A DNA stretch of 45,285 nt from Pilasporangium apinafurcum (taxonomy: Eukaryota; Oomycota; Peronosporomycetes; Pythiales; Pythiaceae), in assembly GCA_001600495.1 (NCBI GenBank), contig BCKE01000108.1:1-45285 (forward strand), read 5' to 3'. The notes beneath the pieces were generated by a model, which did no database searches, was not told where the DNA came from, and was given only the letters and a program-made list of their open reading frames with translations. The position numbers and the translations under genes were made by a program. Positions 10,696 through 20,203 of the stretch are shown in pieces (positions within the stretch are counted from its first letter, which is position 1; each line of letters begins with the position of its first letter).

Positions 10696-10754
10696 TAACC
10701 TTTATCCCCCACTTGTACAACGCGTTGTACAAATGATGTGGGGAATAAAGGTTA
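10696..10754. repeat. Imperfect palindrome with TAACCTTTAT ends
   Basis: A perfect 20-bp core (TTGTACAACG and its inverse, centred after 10722) is flanked by arms beginning TAACCTTTAT on both sides. The right arm carries 5 extra bases (ATGAT region). Its outer words match the terminal words of the island at 10317 and 12285. It may be a fold-back end or two transposon ends meeting. Confidence 0.75.
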
Positions 10755-11177
10755 GAACTAAGATTGCCTTGAGACTAGACTTTAGGATTCATTGGATGGA
10801 GAGACTCCTTCGTGGCTGTTGCTGCGTGCGCAATCATCTTGAAAGGCCATGTTGATGATCAATCGCGTTTCCAGAGAAATTAAATTATATACCTTGGGTG
10901 GAGAAAAAGATATATGGAGTTAGAAAAATCAAGTATGCATCACAAGGTACTTCTCAGGAGTTTGAGAGTTTCTCATTTTGGTGGCGTCTCTTGAATGAAT
11001 CGTTTCCGGCTTTTCAATAGCGAGGCGTATTGAATTGAAGTATTTACCACCTCAAGTCCATCTATTGAGTGTCGCTTCAACATTCGCCAAAACAAAAAGA
11101 ACCGCAGCTTTGAGAAACAGCATAATCAAAAAATCAAACAACTATGAGGCGTCCTTGTTTTTGAACGTTGTGATAAA

Positions 11178-12176
11178 ATGGCATCAACGAGCAACGGTAT
11201 TGAAGAGAACACCACTAAAAAGCGGAGAGCCCGCCCGAGTTTTGCGGAACGGAAAGTTCGACAAAAGCAAAGCGTATACACCACTGTGAAGACTGGGTGG
11301 CGAAAGTTTTGCAAAGACAAAAGAATAGCAAAAAAGATTGATGAGGCTGTGCGAGTTTGTTCAAGAATAGCATGTGAGGCATCCATGCTGGCGTCTGTTC
11401 ATGTTCTGCGATTATTGGAAGCTGGCGAAGAACTTCCGCCATTGGATAATAACTTCTTCAATTGATGCTCATCTGCAATAGCCAACTTGGCCGGCAGCGA
11501 AAAGGTTCATTCTGACTTAGAGACCAGTCTGGACCTTTGCAGGACCCAGCACCCTTCAGTTTATGAACCGACAGAAAAAATCCTATATGAGTCAGATGTT
11601 GGTTATGATCGCTCAACACGCAAGGCAGAATTTTCAAGTCAGCAACCAATTGACGTTCTACTCCCGGTTGTATAAGTGGATGCGCCTGTAGATACGTCTT
11701 CACAACAGTGACTATTTCGAAAGGCACCAAGGCAAGATAATCAAGAGTGCTGTTTCACTGCTAGTCCGTGCAAGCGCCCAAACTCAGTATAGCTTATTCG
11801 GCCAGATGCTCGCGTATGGAAACGCAAGTTTCAAAGCTCAGCTAAAGGCAACATTGCTGTTCCCACAACGACCCTACGGAAGAAAATTCGTTCCAGATGT
11901 CGTGTTGCTGATGTGGACGAGTTCAGGACGAGCAAGCTGTGTTGTGCTTGTCACAAGAAGATGAAGAGGTTCGTCCTTGACGAAAAAATTGTCAGTGACG
12001 GTCTTTATGGTGTGTGACATTGCAAAAATAGTGAATGCCATCACACATTGTGGGACCGTGACATCAACGCTGCAATCAACATTTTGAGACTATTCATTGA
12101 CCAAGTGAAGAAAAAGAGGAGACTCGAGGCGTTCACGGGAAAAAAGAATGAATTGGTACTCGAAATCAAAAACTGA
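11178..12176 (+). pseudogene. Fanzor1-like RNA-guided nuclease pseudogene
   Basis: The N-terminal part (from 11178) is basic and then reads SRIACEASMLASVHVLRLLE, the family's N-terminal helix region. A TGA at 11463-11465 interrupts it, but the same frame stays open to about 11675. A shifted frame then gives LYKWMRL, SDYFERHQG and AYGNASF. The first frame resumes with SSAKGNIAVP, DEFRTSKLCCACHKK (RuvC-II Glu plus first zinc-finger Cys pair), a second TGA (12015-12017), HCKNSECHHTLWDRDINAA (second Cys pair, RuvC-III Asp) and a stop at 12176. The roughly 330 codons are far fewer than the 500-700 of intact Fanzor1 proteins. I see no RuvC-I Asp region, so an internal deletion is likely in addition to two stops and two frame changes. 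Non-functional as a protein. Confidence 0.8.
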
Positions 12177-12221
12177 GGTGATAAACGACCTCATTGGTAT
12201 GATTCCGGAAACGGATGAGTA

Positions 12222-12285
12222 TAGCCTTTATTCCACAGGTGTTCTGTATCACGCGTGATACAGAACACCTGTGGAATAAAGGCTA
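12222..12285. repeat. Perfect 64-bp spacerless palindrome
   Basis: Each arm is 32 bases, beginning TAGCCTTTATTCCACAGG from its outer end and meeting at CACG|CGTG (centre between 12253 and 12254). There is no mismatch and no loop. The first outer base pair beyond (12221/12286) does not match. It forms the right limit of the Fanzor1-bearing segment and carries that element's terminal word on both arms. Confidence 0.95.
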
Positions 12286-12642
12286 AGGTTGAGGTTAATG
12301 TATTCTGTAATACTATTGTTGCTACTGATGCCTCAGAACTACTCTTGATTGTAGAAAGAATGAAAGTGCGTGCAAGATTCCTGCTAACTCTAGTCTCACG
12401 GATGTGGATTCAAGACAGATGTTATCCATCGCTCGACTATAATAGGACTACAATGATCACTGTATATCGTTTGATCTTTTTGTTTATTTGATACACATTG
12501 GAAACCCAGCAACAGCATTGATATTACTGGCAACCACTTACAGAAGTGTACTCTACGCATTTATGTATGAAATGAATGTAAAAAAATGAACTTTCATCAA
12601 TCGCCCACTGTTTCTCGTAGACTACTCTCCTTTTGAGTCCAA
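12286..12642. other. Spacer with no gene seen
   Basis: About 357 bases between the palindrome and the stop of the left dioxygenase gene. Only short chance ORFs are present. It includes the 3' flank of that gene. Confidence 0.5.
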
Positions 12643-13869
12643 TCACGCACGAGCTCCGCATGCGGGGGCGGTGTCTGCATCCGCAGCAACAGATGATCCG
12701 CCTGTTGGAGCATTGCCGCTACCACCAAACGAACCACCGGATGGAGGACTGCCACTGCCACCACCAAATGATCCACCCGATGGAGCAGTACCACTACCAC
12801 CACCACCCGTAAGCATCCCCGTGTCTTCACCATCGTTCATCACACCACCATCCGCAGTCAATGTCGCAGCACCAACAATATCATGCGAAACTGTCATGTC
12901 AATACCGATGGAGATCCACGAGAAAACACCATCTTCCACGGTATCACCAAGAAGCACATAGTTCAGAATAGGATCAAACTCATCTGCAGCTGCTTCTTGA
13001 TAAACACGATCATCGGCCGTGGCAGTGTCAGATTGTGTGTTGGTGACATAGTACTCTGTCGCTTCGACAGCATCGATCAGATCTTGATCGAAAAAGACCT
13101 GGGTAATTTCTGGAGACACGTAGTCAGTGTAGGTGTTGTTGCTTTGGACCGTACCATTTGTGGCCGTGAGGACGTGGATGTGAGTAGTTCGACCAGAGTA
13201 ATGACCTGGGAAAAGTGAGTGAAAGGTGACAACCCCATCCGAGTCAGTTGGGTATAGACCACGCAAGAAGGTAGCATCCAGATTCGATGTATCGCTGGTG
13301 TCACCATTACCATCAGCAATGATACCCGAGTACACACCCGTGGCATTGCAGTTCCAAACGTTGATGTAGAGGTTTTCCACTGGTTCACATGTGTTCACAT
13401 CCACAAGTTGCAACTCAAAGATGTGATCCACACCTGGTTCATCTTCACGAATATCATTGCGGATGTACTCGCCATCGACAAAGTATGGTCCTTGTTCCAC
13501 TTCTGGTTCGAGAAGACATTGTACTTCGTCACCAAAGAGCACACTTGCATCCGTGGCAGATGAGACACCAGACAAGCTAGACAAGTGACTGATCGAGGCA
13601 TAGGTGGCAGCATCCAAACGACGTTCACGACGAAGTTGTTGGATCTTGGCAGCACGACGAGCGATAGCACGATCCTGAAGTTTGCGACTGGCATCCGAGT
13701 TGGCACAAGCTGCAAGCGAGCGTTTGGCGTTGTTCACGAAGAGTTTACGTTGCGCAGCTTGTTCTTCGGTGAGTTCACGATGGGCAGCACCAGGATGAGC
13801 ATCGACGAGTTGCATGAGAGCAAGTGAGGCGATGGTAGCAGTAGTGATGAGAGGGAGGACGCGAACCAT
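12643..13869 (-). CDS. Secreted intradiol dioxygenase-like protein, left copy
   Basis: 408 residues, single exon. The signal peptide (about 1-24) ends at VDA, just before HPGAAHRELTEEQ. A basic pro-region (about 25-110) follows. The intradiol domain starts at GPYFVDGEYIRNDI (about 128). The expected non-haem Fe3+ ligands are all present: Tyr181 (TGVYSG), Tyr225 (PGHYSG), His231 and His233 (HIH). The family opens aromatic rings between adjacent hydroxyls, so an extracellular role on plant or other phenolics is possible. The true substrate is unknown, and the WNC motif replaces the usual WHxN/WHC. The C-terminus is a Gly/Ser/Pro repeat region. It is the mirror copy of 15597-16880, but its last residues (ADADT onward) differ and it has one fewer 12-residue repeat. 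Confidence 0.9.
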   Translation of the reverse strand: MVRVLPLITTATIASLALMQLVDAHPGAAHRELTEEQAAQRKLFVNNAKRSLAACANSDASRKLQDRAIARRAAKIQQLRRERRLDAATYASISHLSSLSGVSSATDASVLFGDEVQCLLEPEVEQGPYFVDGEYIRNDIREDEPGVDHIFELQLVDVNTCEPVENLYINVWNCNATGVYSGIIADGNGDTSDTSNLDATFLRGLYPTDSDGVVTFHSLFPGHYSGRTTHIHVLTATNGTVQSNNTYTDYVSPEITQVFFDQDLIDAVEATEYYVTNTQSDTATADDRVYQEAAADEFDPILNYVLLGDTVEDGVFSWISIGIDMTVSHDIVGAATLTADGGVMNDGEDTGMLTGGGGSGTAPSGGSFGGGSGSPPSGGSFGGSGNAPTGGSSVAADADTAPACGARA

Positions 13870-13926
13870 GTTTGTAGACGGATTGGTATAGGTTGTTTGT
13901 TTGAATGTTCACAGGAGAAGGTAAAT
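12674..13926 (-). repeat. Left arm of a 1.25-kb inverted duplication
   Basis: Read on the minus strand, this arm matches 15540-16828. The paired coordinates sum to 29466 from the outer start (13926/15540) through the start codons (13869/15597), so there is no indel there, and long stretches I compared by eye are identical. Differences collect at the 3' end of the genes: a 36-bp unit missing here, a few substitutions near 12700, and complete divergence beyond 12674. Confidence 0.92.
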
Positions 13927-15539
13927 GGAAAATGATCTGCTCGTACGAACTCATGGATTTGCTTTGGAGGTTGTTGTTACCGTCTCATGCGTTGAGCTGG
14001 GTGCTCAAGACAGAGCAGTACCAATGGTGAGGTGTTCATGGATCATGTCCACTTTTCTACGATTCGTTTTACTTAATAACTTGCGATGTACATGCAAGAG
14101 TGTGACTGATCCGAGTATCTGTCACACAGGGCACTCTCGCCTCTCTGCCTGTTTTCTAGAGATCCGATCAGGATTTTTCGACTTATTAACAAGAACGCTT
14201 GAGCAAGTCCGTTGGGTATAGTAAAAACATCTGTAGCTAATTTAATACCCGTCTGTTTTATGGGATTTGACCACCAAAAGTATGCGTGCACGTGTTAAAT
14301 TCGACTTAGGCTGCTCATGCGTGGCTGTGGATCCACTATTGTGGATCACCAGGATCTGCAGCTGTTTTCCTCTTTTTGGTGGTTTGCTTGTGCTGGTTTT
14401 ACAGCTTGAGAGATTCCCATACAATTTTCCAAACAGCCAGCTTGCTCTGACGGCAAACGCAAATGTTTACGAGTGGGAAGGTCACCCAAGTCAACGCATA
14501 AACTTCCTATCTTCTCCGGCACCCTATATTGAAGTAGTGTACATAAAAAAGTACCCATGTTTCAAATAGATGCGCTAATCTAGCATTTTTAATAAACACT
14601 AAAAACTGTGAGCTTTCATGCTCCTCAGTTAGTCTTTCGCGTCTTTGCAGATAATAAAAGCACATTTTTTTCCTCCCCCGATCAGTGCATTGCATCGCTT
14701 CCAAATATCCAACAGCAACAAAAATAGCGAATTCAACCCTCTAGTCTGCGCGTATTTGAGTGAATTCGATCCCAGATATCTGTCAGTTAGTTGAAATAGG
14801 TAAAAAGAGATGGTGTCGATGGACCCCGATCTTGTCTAAATGTAGCCTTGTTAATGCATAAATGCGCGGCATTTTGTATCAGGTTCTTGTCTATGATCAG
14901 CTCATGGTTTTCAAAGAAACGCAGTATCGATTCTCGTTTGGCTATGACTCAGTAGACATCTATGCAGATATCAGACAGATAGAAAGTGTCATGGGTGCAC
15001 ATATACTAATTCAGTCACATTGGTTGAATGTTACTTAGAGGTTATCTCCACATTTTTTACAAAAACATCATAAGGATTGGGATCAACTGCTCCATCGCCG
15101 TGCGACATATGCTATCATCGAGATTGCGTATGGCATCCGATCAGCTTCAAGAGAGGCACTTCTATCAATTAACAACTATTATCAAAACTAGAGCTACGCC
15201 CGAGTTTGTATTGGTTTGATACACAATCGTCACGGGACGTCTGCCACCAAGCGACACCTGAGATATGCGTCGGCATCGATCAGTCCATCCTTCTGGTGGT
15301 CCTGCAGATCCATCGTTCAGTCGTCGTTTCTTTTTATTATCAAACACTATCAGTGAACATTCATGAGTACAATCGAACCCATAAATTCGGATCATGGCAA
15401 GTTCAATACCCAGTGTCATACAGGCTTTGTCCAGACCACTAAAGTCTGGTTAGTTTTAGTTGTACAAGGAGTGATAACTACAGCCGTGAATCTTTCAAGC
15501 AAACCACCACGTGATCGCAGTCGAATAGATCACATCTCA
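13927..15539. other. 1.6-kb spacer between divergent dioxygenase copies
   Basis: This unique sequence separates the two inverted arms and should contain both promoters. The duplicated part of each upstream region is only about 57 bp before the ATG, so the two genes do not share distal promoter sequence. I see no convincing gene. A short plus-strand frame at 14267-14569 has no recognisable motif. Confidence 0.5.
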
Positions 15540-16828
15540 ATTTACCTTCTCCTGTGAACATTCAAACAAACAACCTATACCAATCCGTCTACAAACATGG
15601 TTCGCGTCCTCCCTCTCATCACTACTGCTACCATCGCCTCACTTGCTCTCATGCAACTCGTCGATGCTCATCCTGGTGCTGCCCATCGTGAACTCACCGA
15701 AGAACAAGCTGCGCAACGTAAACTCTTCGTGAACAACGCCAAACGCTCGCTTGCAGCTTGTGCCAACTCGGATGCCAGTCGCAAACTTCAGGATCGTGCT
15801 ATCGCTCGTCGTGCTGCCAAGATCCAACAACTTCGTCGTGAACGTCGTTTGGATGCTGCCACCTATGCCTCGATCAGTCACTTGTCTAGCTTGTCTGGTG
15901 TCTCATCTGCCACGGATGCAAGTGTGCTCTTTGGTGACGAAGTACAATGTCTTCTCGAACCAGAAGTGGAACAAGGACCATACTTTGTCGATGGCGAGTA
16001 CATCCGCAATGATATTCGTGAAGATGAACCAGGTGTGGATCACATCTTTGAGTTGCAACTTGTGGATGTGAACACATGTGAACCAGTGGAAAACCTCTAC
16101 ATCAACGTTTGGAACTGCAATGCCACGGGTGTGTACTCGGGTATCATTGCTGATGGTAATGGTGACACCAGCGATACATCGAATCTGGATGCTACCTTCT
16201 TGCGTGGTCTATACCCAACTGACTCGGATGGGGTTGTCACCTTTCACTCACTTTTCCCAGGTCATTACTCTGGTCGAACTACTCACATCCACGTCCTCAC
16301 GGCCACAAATGGTACGGTCCAAAGCAACAACACCTACACTGACTACGTGTCTCCAGAAATTACCCAGGTCTTTTTCGATCAAGATCTGATCGATGCTGTC
16401 GAAGCGACAGAGTACTATGTCACCAACACACAATCTGACACTGCCACGGCCGATGATCGTGTTTATCAAGAAGCAGCTGCAGATGAGTTTGATCCTATTC
16501 TGAACTATGTGCTTCTTGGTGATACCGTGGAAGATGGTGTTTTCTCGTGGATCTCCATCGGTATTGACATGACAGTTTCGCATGATATTGTTGGTGCTGC
16601 GACATTGACTGCGGATGGTGGTGTGATGAACGATGGTGAAGACACGGGGATGCTTACGGGTGGTGGTGGTAGTGGTACTGCTCCATCGGGTGGATCATTT
16701 GGTGGTGGCAGTGGCAGTCCTCCATCCGGTGGTTCGTTTGGTGGTAGCGGCAATGCTCCAACAGGCGGATCGTTTGGGGGTAGTGGCAATGCTCCAACAG
16801 GCGGATCGTTTGTTGCTGCGGATGCAGA
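15540..16828 (+). repeat. Right arm of the inverted duplication
   Basis: Mirror of 12674-13926. It is 36 bp longer because of one extra in-frame unit coding GGSGNAPTGGSF (two tandem units at about 16738-16809, one in the left copy). Beyond 16828 the copies no longer align. Confidence 0.92.
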
Positions 16829-16880
16829 TACTACAACTTCGACAACGACCACTTCAGTTGGTTGCACGGCCCGCAACTGA
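15597..16880 (+). CDS. Secreted intradiol dioxygenase-like protein, right copy
   Basis: 427 residues, single exon, with the same signal peptide, pro-region and catalytic domain as 12643-13869, including ligands Tyr181, Tyr225, His231 and His233. It differs in the tail: three GGSF-type repeats in tandem and a Thr-rich end (TTTSTTTTS) finishing VGCTARN. The Gly/Thr/Ser-rich tail could be glycosylated or anchor the protein in the cell wall; that is inference. The start follows identical leader sequence in both copies. Divergent orientation and near-identity point to a recent inverted duplication or ongoing gene conversion. Confidence 0.9.
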   Translation: MVRVLPLITTATIASLALMQLVDAHPGAAHRELTEEQAAQRKLFVNNAKRSLAACANSDASRKLQDRAIARRAAKIQQLRRERRLDAATYASISHLSSLSGVSSATDASVLFGDEVQCLLEPEVEQGPYFVDGEYIRNDIREDEPGVDHIFELQLVDVNTCEPVENLYINVWNCNATGVYSGIIADGNGDTSDTSNLDATFLRGLYPTDSDGVVTFHSLFPGHYSGRTTHIHVLTATNGTVQSNNTYTDYVSPEITQVFFDQDLIDAVEATEYYVTNTQSDTATADDRVYQEAAADEFDPILNYVLLGDTVEDGVFSWISIGIDMTVSHDIVGAATLTADGGVMNDGEDTGMLTGGGGSGTAPSGGSFGGGSGSPPSGGSFGGSGNAPTGGSFGGSGNAPTGGSFVAADADTTTSTTTTSVGCTARN

Positions 16881-19800
16881 GCTCATCGTTATCAGTAACG
16901 ATGCTGAACTGCTTGTGTTGTGAGTGATGAAGGCGGCAAAACAGAAGACCGATCGCGCTTTTTTTTTTGGCATTTTCACGGTGTTTTTTTTTTTTGGCAT
17001 TTCGAATGAGTAAGTGATCATGAGTTTTTTTTTGAGATGGAGCATGCTTAAGGACCAAAGAAGCGCAAGGCGTAGCGTGTAGGCAATCATTTGGATGTGG
17101 AGAATGGTTTGCTTTTCTTTGCACATATATTGAATAAAATAAAAAAATTGATTTGTACATGTAATTCCAAAAAGTAAGCTTGTTAGGTGATCTCTTGCTT
17201 ATCATTGTATAAATGAATACCCCCTTTTTATTGATTTTATATTTCTAACAAAAGTCGTTATACTAATTAGCAATATATACAAATCTATATATAATATACT
17301 TTATATTTTGATATATGATTTATCCATAATACACCTGCTTTCCGCGCTTGAAAGCAACAAAATGGCGGAAAAGTGTGGTTGTACATTGCCGTCGAAATCA
17401 CTATGTTGCGAGCTTGGAATTGGTCTTGTGACTTTCATTGTCAAAGAGCAACGATCGCGTTATCGACCATGCCGCTATTGTCGTCCGGTTTATCCACAGA
17501 AATAAAGCATGACTATATATAATACCCGTCAAAGGTGATATCACTGCTTGCTCTGCGTTCGAGATATCGGCCGGAAGCAATTCTTGTTATTGCTTGCTCT
17601 CATCAAACACCATGTTGATGCGCCAACGTCGATGATTCTCGTACGAAGACATTGTGCCATTCTAACGGAGTCAACTAAACTTTTTTCGTGTTTCCTCGTC
17701 AGTTGTTCATCACTCCTTGACGTGGTAGCAAAGACACGCGCACGTATAACCCCATTTTACGACCTGGCCACAAAGACACGCACCATAATAGCGAATCATG
17801 GTTAATAATAATGGCAACCTTGCAAAATCAAAACAAACAAATCACGGAGCAGCGCCCACATCCATATGACTACGAACAAACAAACAGAGGTGACACATCA
17901 ATGACTTAACATACCGTACACACCCATTTTACGCTAATCAACATCCTATCTCCATATGCTTGTCATCTAGCAAACTTATGACGGCACCATTTACTCATTG
18001 ATATTAACATCCTCCAATCCTATCTATCTACACCAAAGACGAAGAACGCCCTAGCTGGCTAATCTATGCTGGCCGTATAAATATTTTTTTGCTTTTGTTC
18101 CTGCATCCAAAAGCGGCAGGAAACGTTCGGAACCGTGGAGAGCGTAAAAGTCGAGGCGTTGTGTGAAAAGGAGATTTTTGCGATCCGGCAGAGAAATGTG
18201 CGGCGTCTCAACGACTCCCTCTCGCATTATTTTTGCGACATTTGTTTGCTGAGGTATCGCACCAGTCTGTTTACTTTTCGCTCTATCATTTCGCCGTTTT
18301 TTTTAATTGCTTCTTGCAAACAGGATCTAATGAATATATATATTTGGTTATTATGTAGCAGTACAAAAAAGAAGCCCGACGAACAATTAGGAAACCTATG
18401 TACACATCAGTTGATGTGTGAGAAACACGGAAGGAAGTAGTGGAGTGTATCCAACGCATCCATCTATAAGAAGATGAGCGAAGTTGCGTGCCCACCCTTA
18501 CTGGCACTCTGTAATTATATTTGGAGCGATACCATTAACGGAAAACAGTATTATGGCTGTGTTGTTAAACATCAACTAAATAAGCTTTGTGTGTATGTGA
18601 AGTAACGAGCGGCTATTTTTCGAAAATGAATGTACTAAATTAAGAACATGCTGGGTAAGATCAATGGCAAGGTGAAAAGAATTCTTTGTTGTTTCATTAG
18701 ACAGTGGGATGATGTGTGCAATCATATCGATGCTGATTCTCACCAGTCCACTATGGAGATGAATCGACAAAGTTCTAGTCAATCGCGATCACCCAGCGTA
18801 CGGTTTACACAGCAAAATTCCCAGTATTCGATAAGATTCGTCACACAATTCTGTTCAGAACAAGCCGCACTTATCACAGCCTGCAAGCCCCAATCTGGCA
18901 AGTTCCCAATCTGCGCTATAACCGTAGATTAAATATTTTGTGTGACAGTTATTTCCAACCAGCCCATGGAATTCTCGAAATCTCTTTCCACCACTACCAA
19001 GACGAAAGCATGGAAAGACATCGTAAGGGTAGAACGAGAGGGTCGCGATAGAAGGTGGAGAACACGAACGGAACAGTCCATCCCGGTTCTAACAACTGCT
19101 ACCGGTCGTCACTTTAAAAAATACCGTAGAAAGAACAGCCCTTGCCAGTCTGCACAATACATTCTGAGGAAGCAACCCCAACGGTCATTTTTATCCATGA
19201 AATCTAATGCAGTTTATTTTTTGTTTGTTTGGACATTTGTTCCTTTTTCGTTCTCAATTTGGCTCTGCGCCATCAGCATACAGACATGAACAAACACTGT
19301 TGGCCATTAAAACCTATTTTTAGTTATGAAATCTCATACTTTCTGATATCATCTTCTTTCTTTTCTTACATTTTTGTTGCAGCACCCGATAACTTCTGAC
19401 CCACAACTGAACCGATCTATGGTCAACGTGAGATTACTGATGTGCACCTTTTTTGTTCCTCTCAACCAAAAAAACCTTAGTGTATCTATACCCTTCCGTT
19501 TCTGATTCACCGATATTATTACCATCTATGCGCGATAACCTCCATGTTTTTATTTATCAAATCATCTCATCTCCTTCATAATCTTTGCTCTATGCCTAAA
19601 TTTCGCCTTCAGTAAACAAATTTCCATGAGCGAAAGGGCAATCGATTGTTTTCCCTCCCGAGAGTCTAATCTCCGGATCTTTCCTGTTTGTTTTGTGGAC
19701 CGTTAATTTATAAATGACCTTGCAGGTTGCCTACCGCAAGATTGTATTAACCGAACCCTTCGTGTCTTTAATGAAGAAGGACGACGGTGTTTAGGGTAGT

Positions 19801-20203
19801 GACACGTCTAACCCTGTAATGCTTTGTGAAACAGAATTATCCCACCACTAATCTTAGGCTTTTCGCATTAAATAAAGAAGGTATTTGATTTCCATTTTTT
19901 CTATATAAAAAACCCTTAAATCCATTTATATTTTATATTTCAAAAAAGCATTTTGTTTAACGCCGGATGCATTGTCACAGGTCTGTGTAACGATCCGAAC
20001 GAGGTTTTTGTTTTGCAAGCAGGTTTTTTTACTTCACTTCTTGAACCAAATGCCTATCGAGGGACTCAACTCAGTTTGTGATTTGCCAGGAAGCAGTGAA
20101 GAAACTGAAAGCAAGTGTTTACAGACACTAATCAACCAACCAACGAATCGACCTACAGCATCCGACCAGTTGCTATTGACCATTCTCTCTCTCGCTGTCA
20201 ACG
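16881..20203. other. 3.3-kb gene-poor region
   Basis: There is no gene I can support with confidence. It holds two T-tract plus GGCATTT direct repeats (about 16960-17000), an AT-rich block at 17200-17340, a Cys-rich small ORF at 17362-17505 listed separately, and open frames at 18648-18932 and 18942-19289 with basic or Ser-rich content but no motif. The last several hundred bases may be promoter and leader of the gene at 20204. Confidence 0.45.
17362..17505 (+). CDS. Candidate small Cys-rich peptide (47 residues)
   Basis: An ATG in good context (AAAATGGCG) opens a 47-residue frame with six Cys (CGC, CC, CRYC patterns) and no signal peptide. No family is recognised. The surrounding DNA is AT-rich and non-coding while this stretch is GC-richer, the only reason to mention it. 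It may well be chance. Confidence 0.18.
   Translation: MAEKCGCTLPSKSLCCELGIGLVTFIVKEQRSRYRPCRYCRPVYPQK

Larger units (their letters stand above)
10317..12285 (+). mobile_element. Decayed transposon island carrying two Fanzor/TnpB relics
   Basis: The left end reads TAGCCTTTATCCC (10317) and the right end is the inverse of TAGCCTTTATTCC (12285), matching at 12 of 13 positions. Both are bounded by TA, which would fit a TA-target transposon. The same terminal word occurs, inverted on itself, in palindromes at 10696-10754 and 12222-12285. The island may therefore be one element of about 1.97 kb or two abutting ones (10317-10754 and 10696-12285). It carries a 3' fragment of a Fanzor2/TnpB-like gene and a broken Fanzor1-like gene. 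Fanzor genes are known passengers of several eukaryotic DNA transposon types. No transposase is left inside, so it could only have moved in trans. Confidence 0.6.

Noticed and set aside
10317-12285. Helitron
   Set aside because: Hairpins near the right end recall Helitrons, but there is no Rep/helicase remnant and inverted terminal words are present, which Helitrons lack.
12671-12961. Proline-rich plus-strand ORF
   Set aside because: Antisense of the Gly/Ser repeat tail of the left dioxygenase copy; the mirror ORF appears at the right copy too.
16960-17040. T-tracts as a terminator or Pol III signal
   Set aside because: No tRNA-like or small-RNA promoter boxes nearby; simple homopolymer runs in an AT-rich spacer.
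17548-19289. Several 80-115 residue ORFs in the gene-poor region
   Set aside because: No recognisable motifs, no linking splice pattern, and composition similar to the surrounding non-coding DNA.
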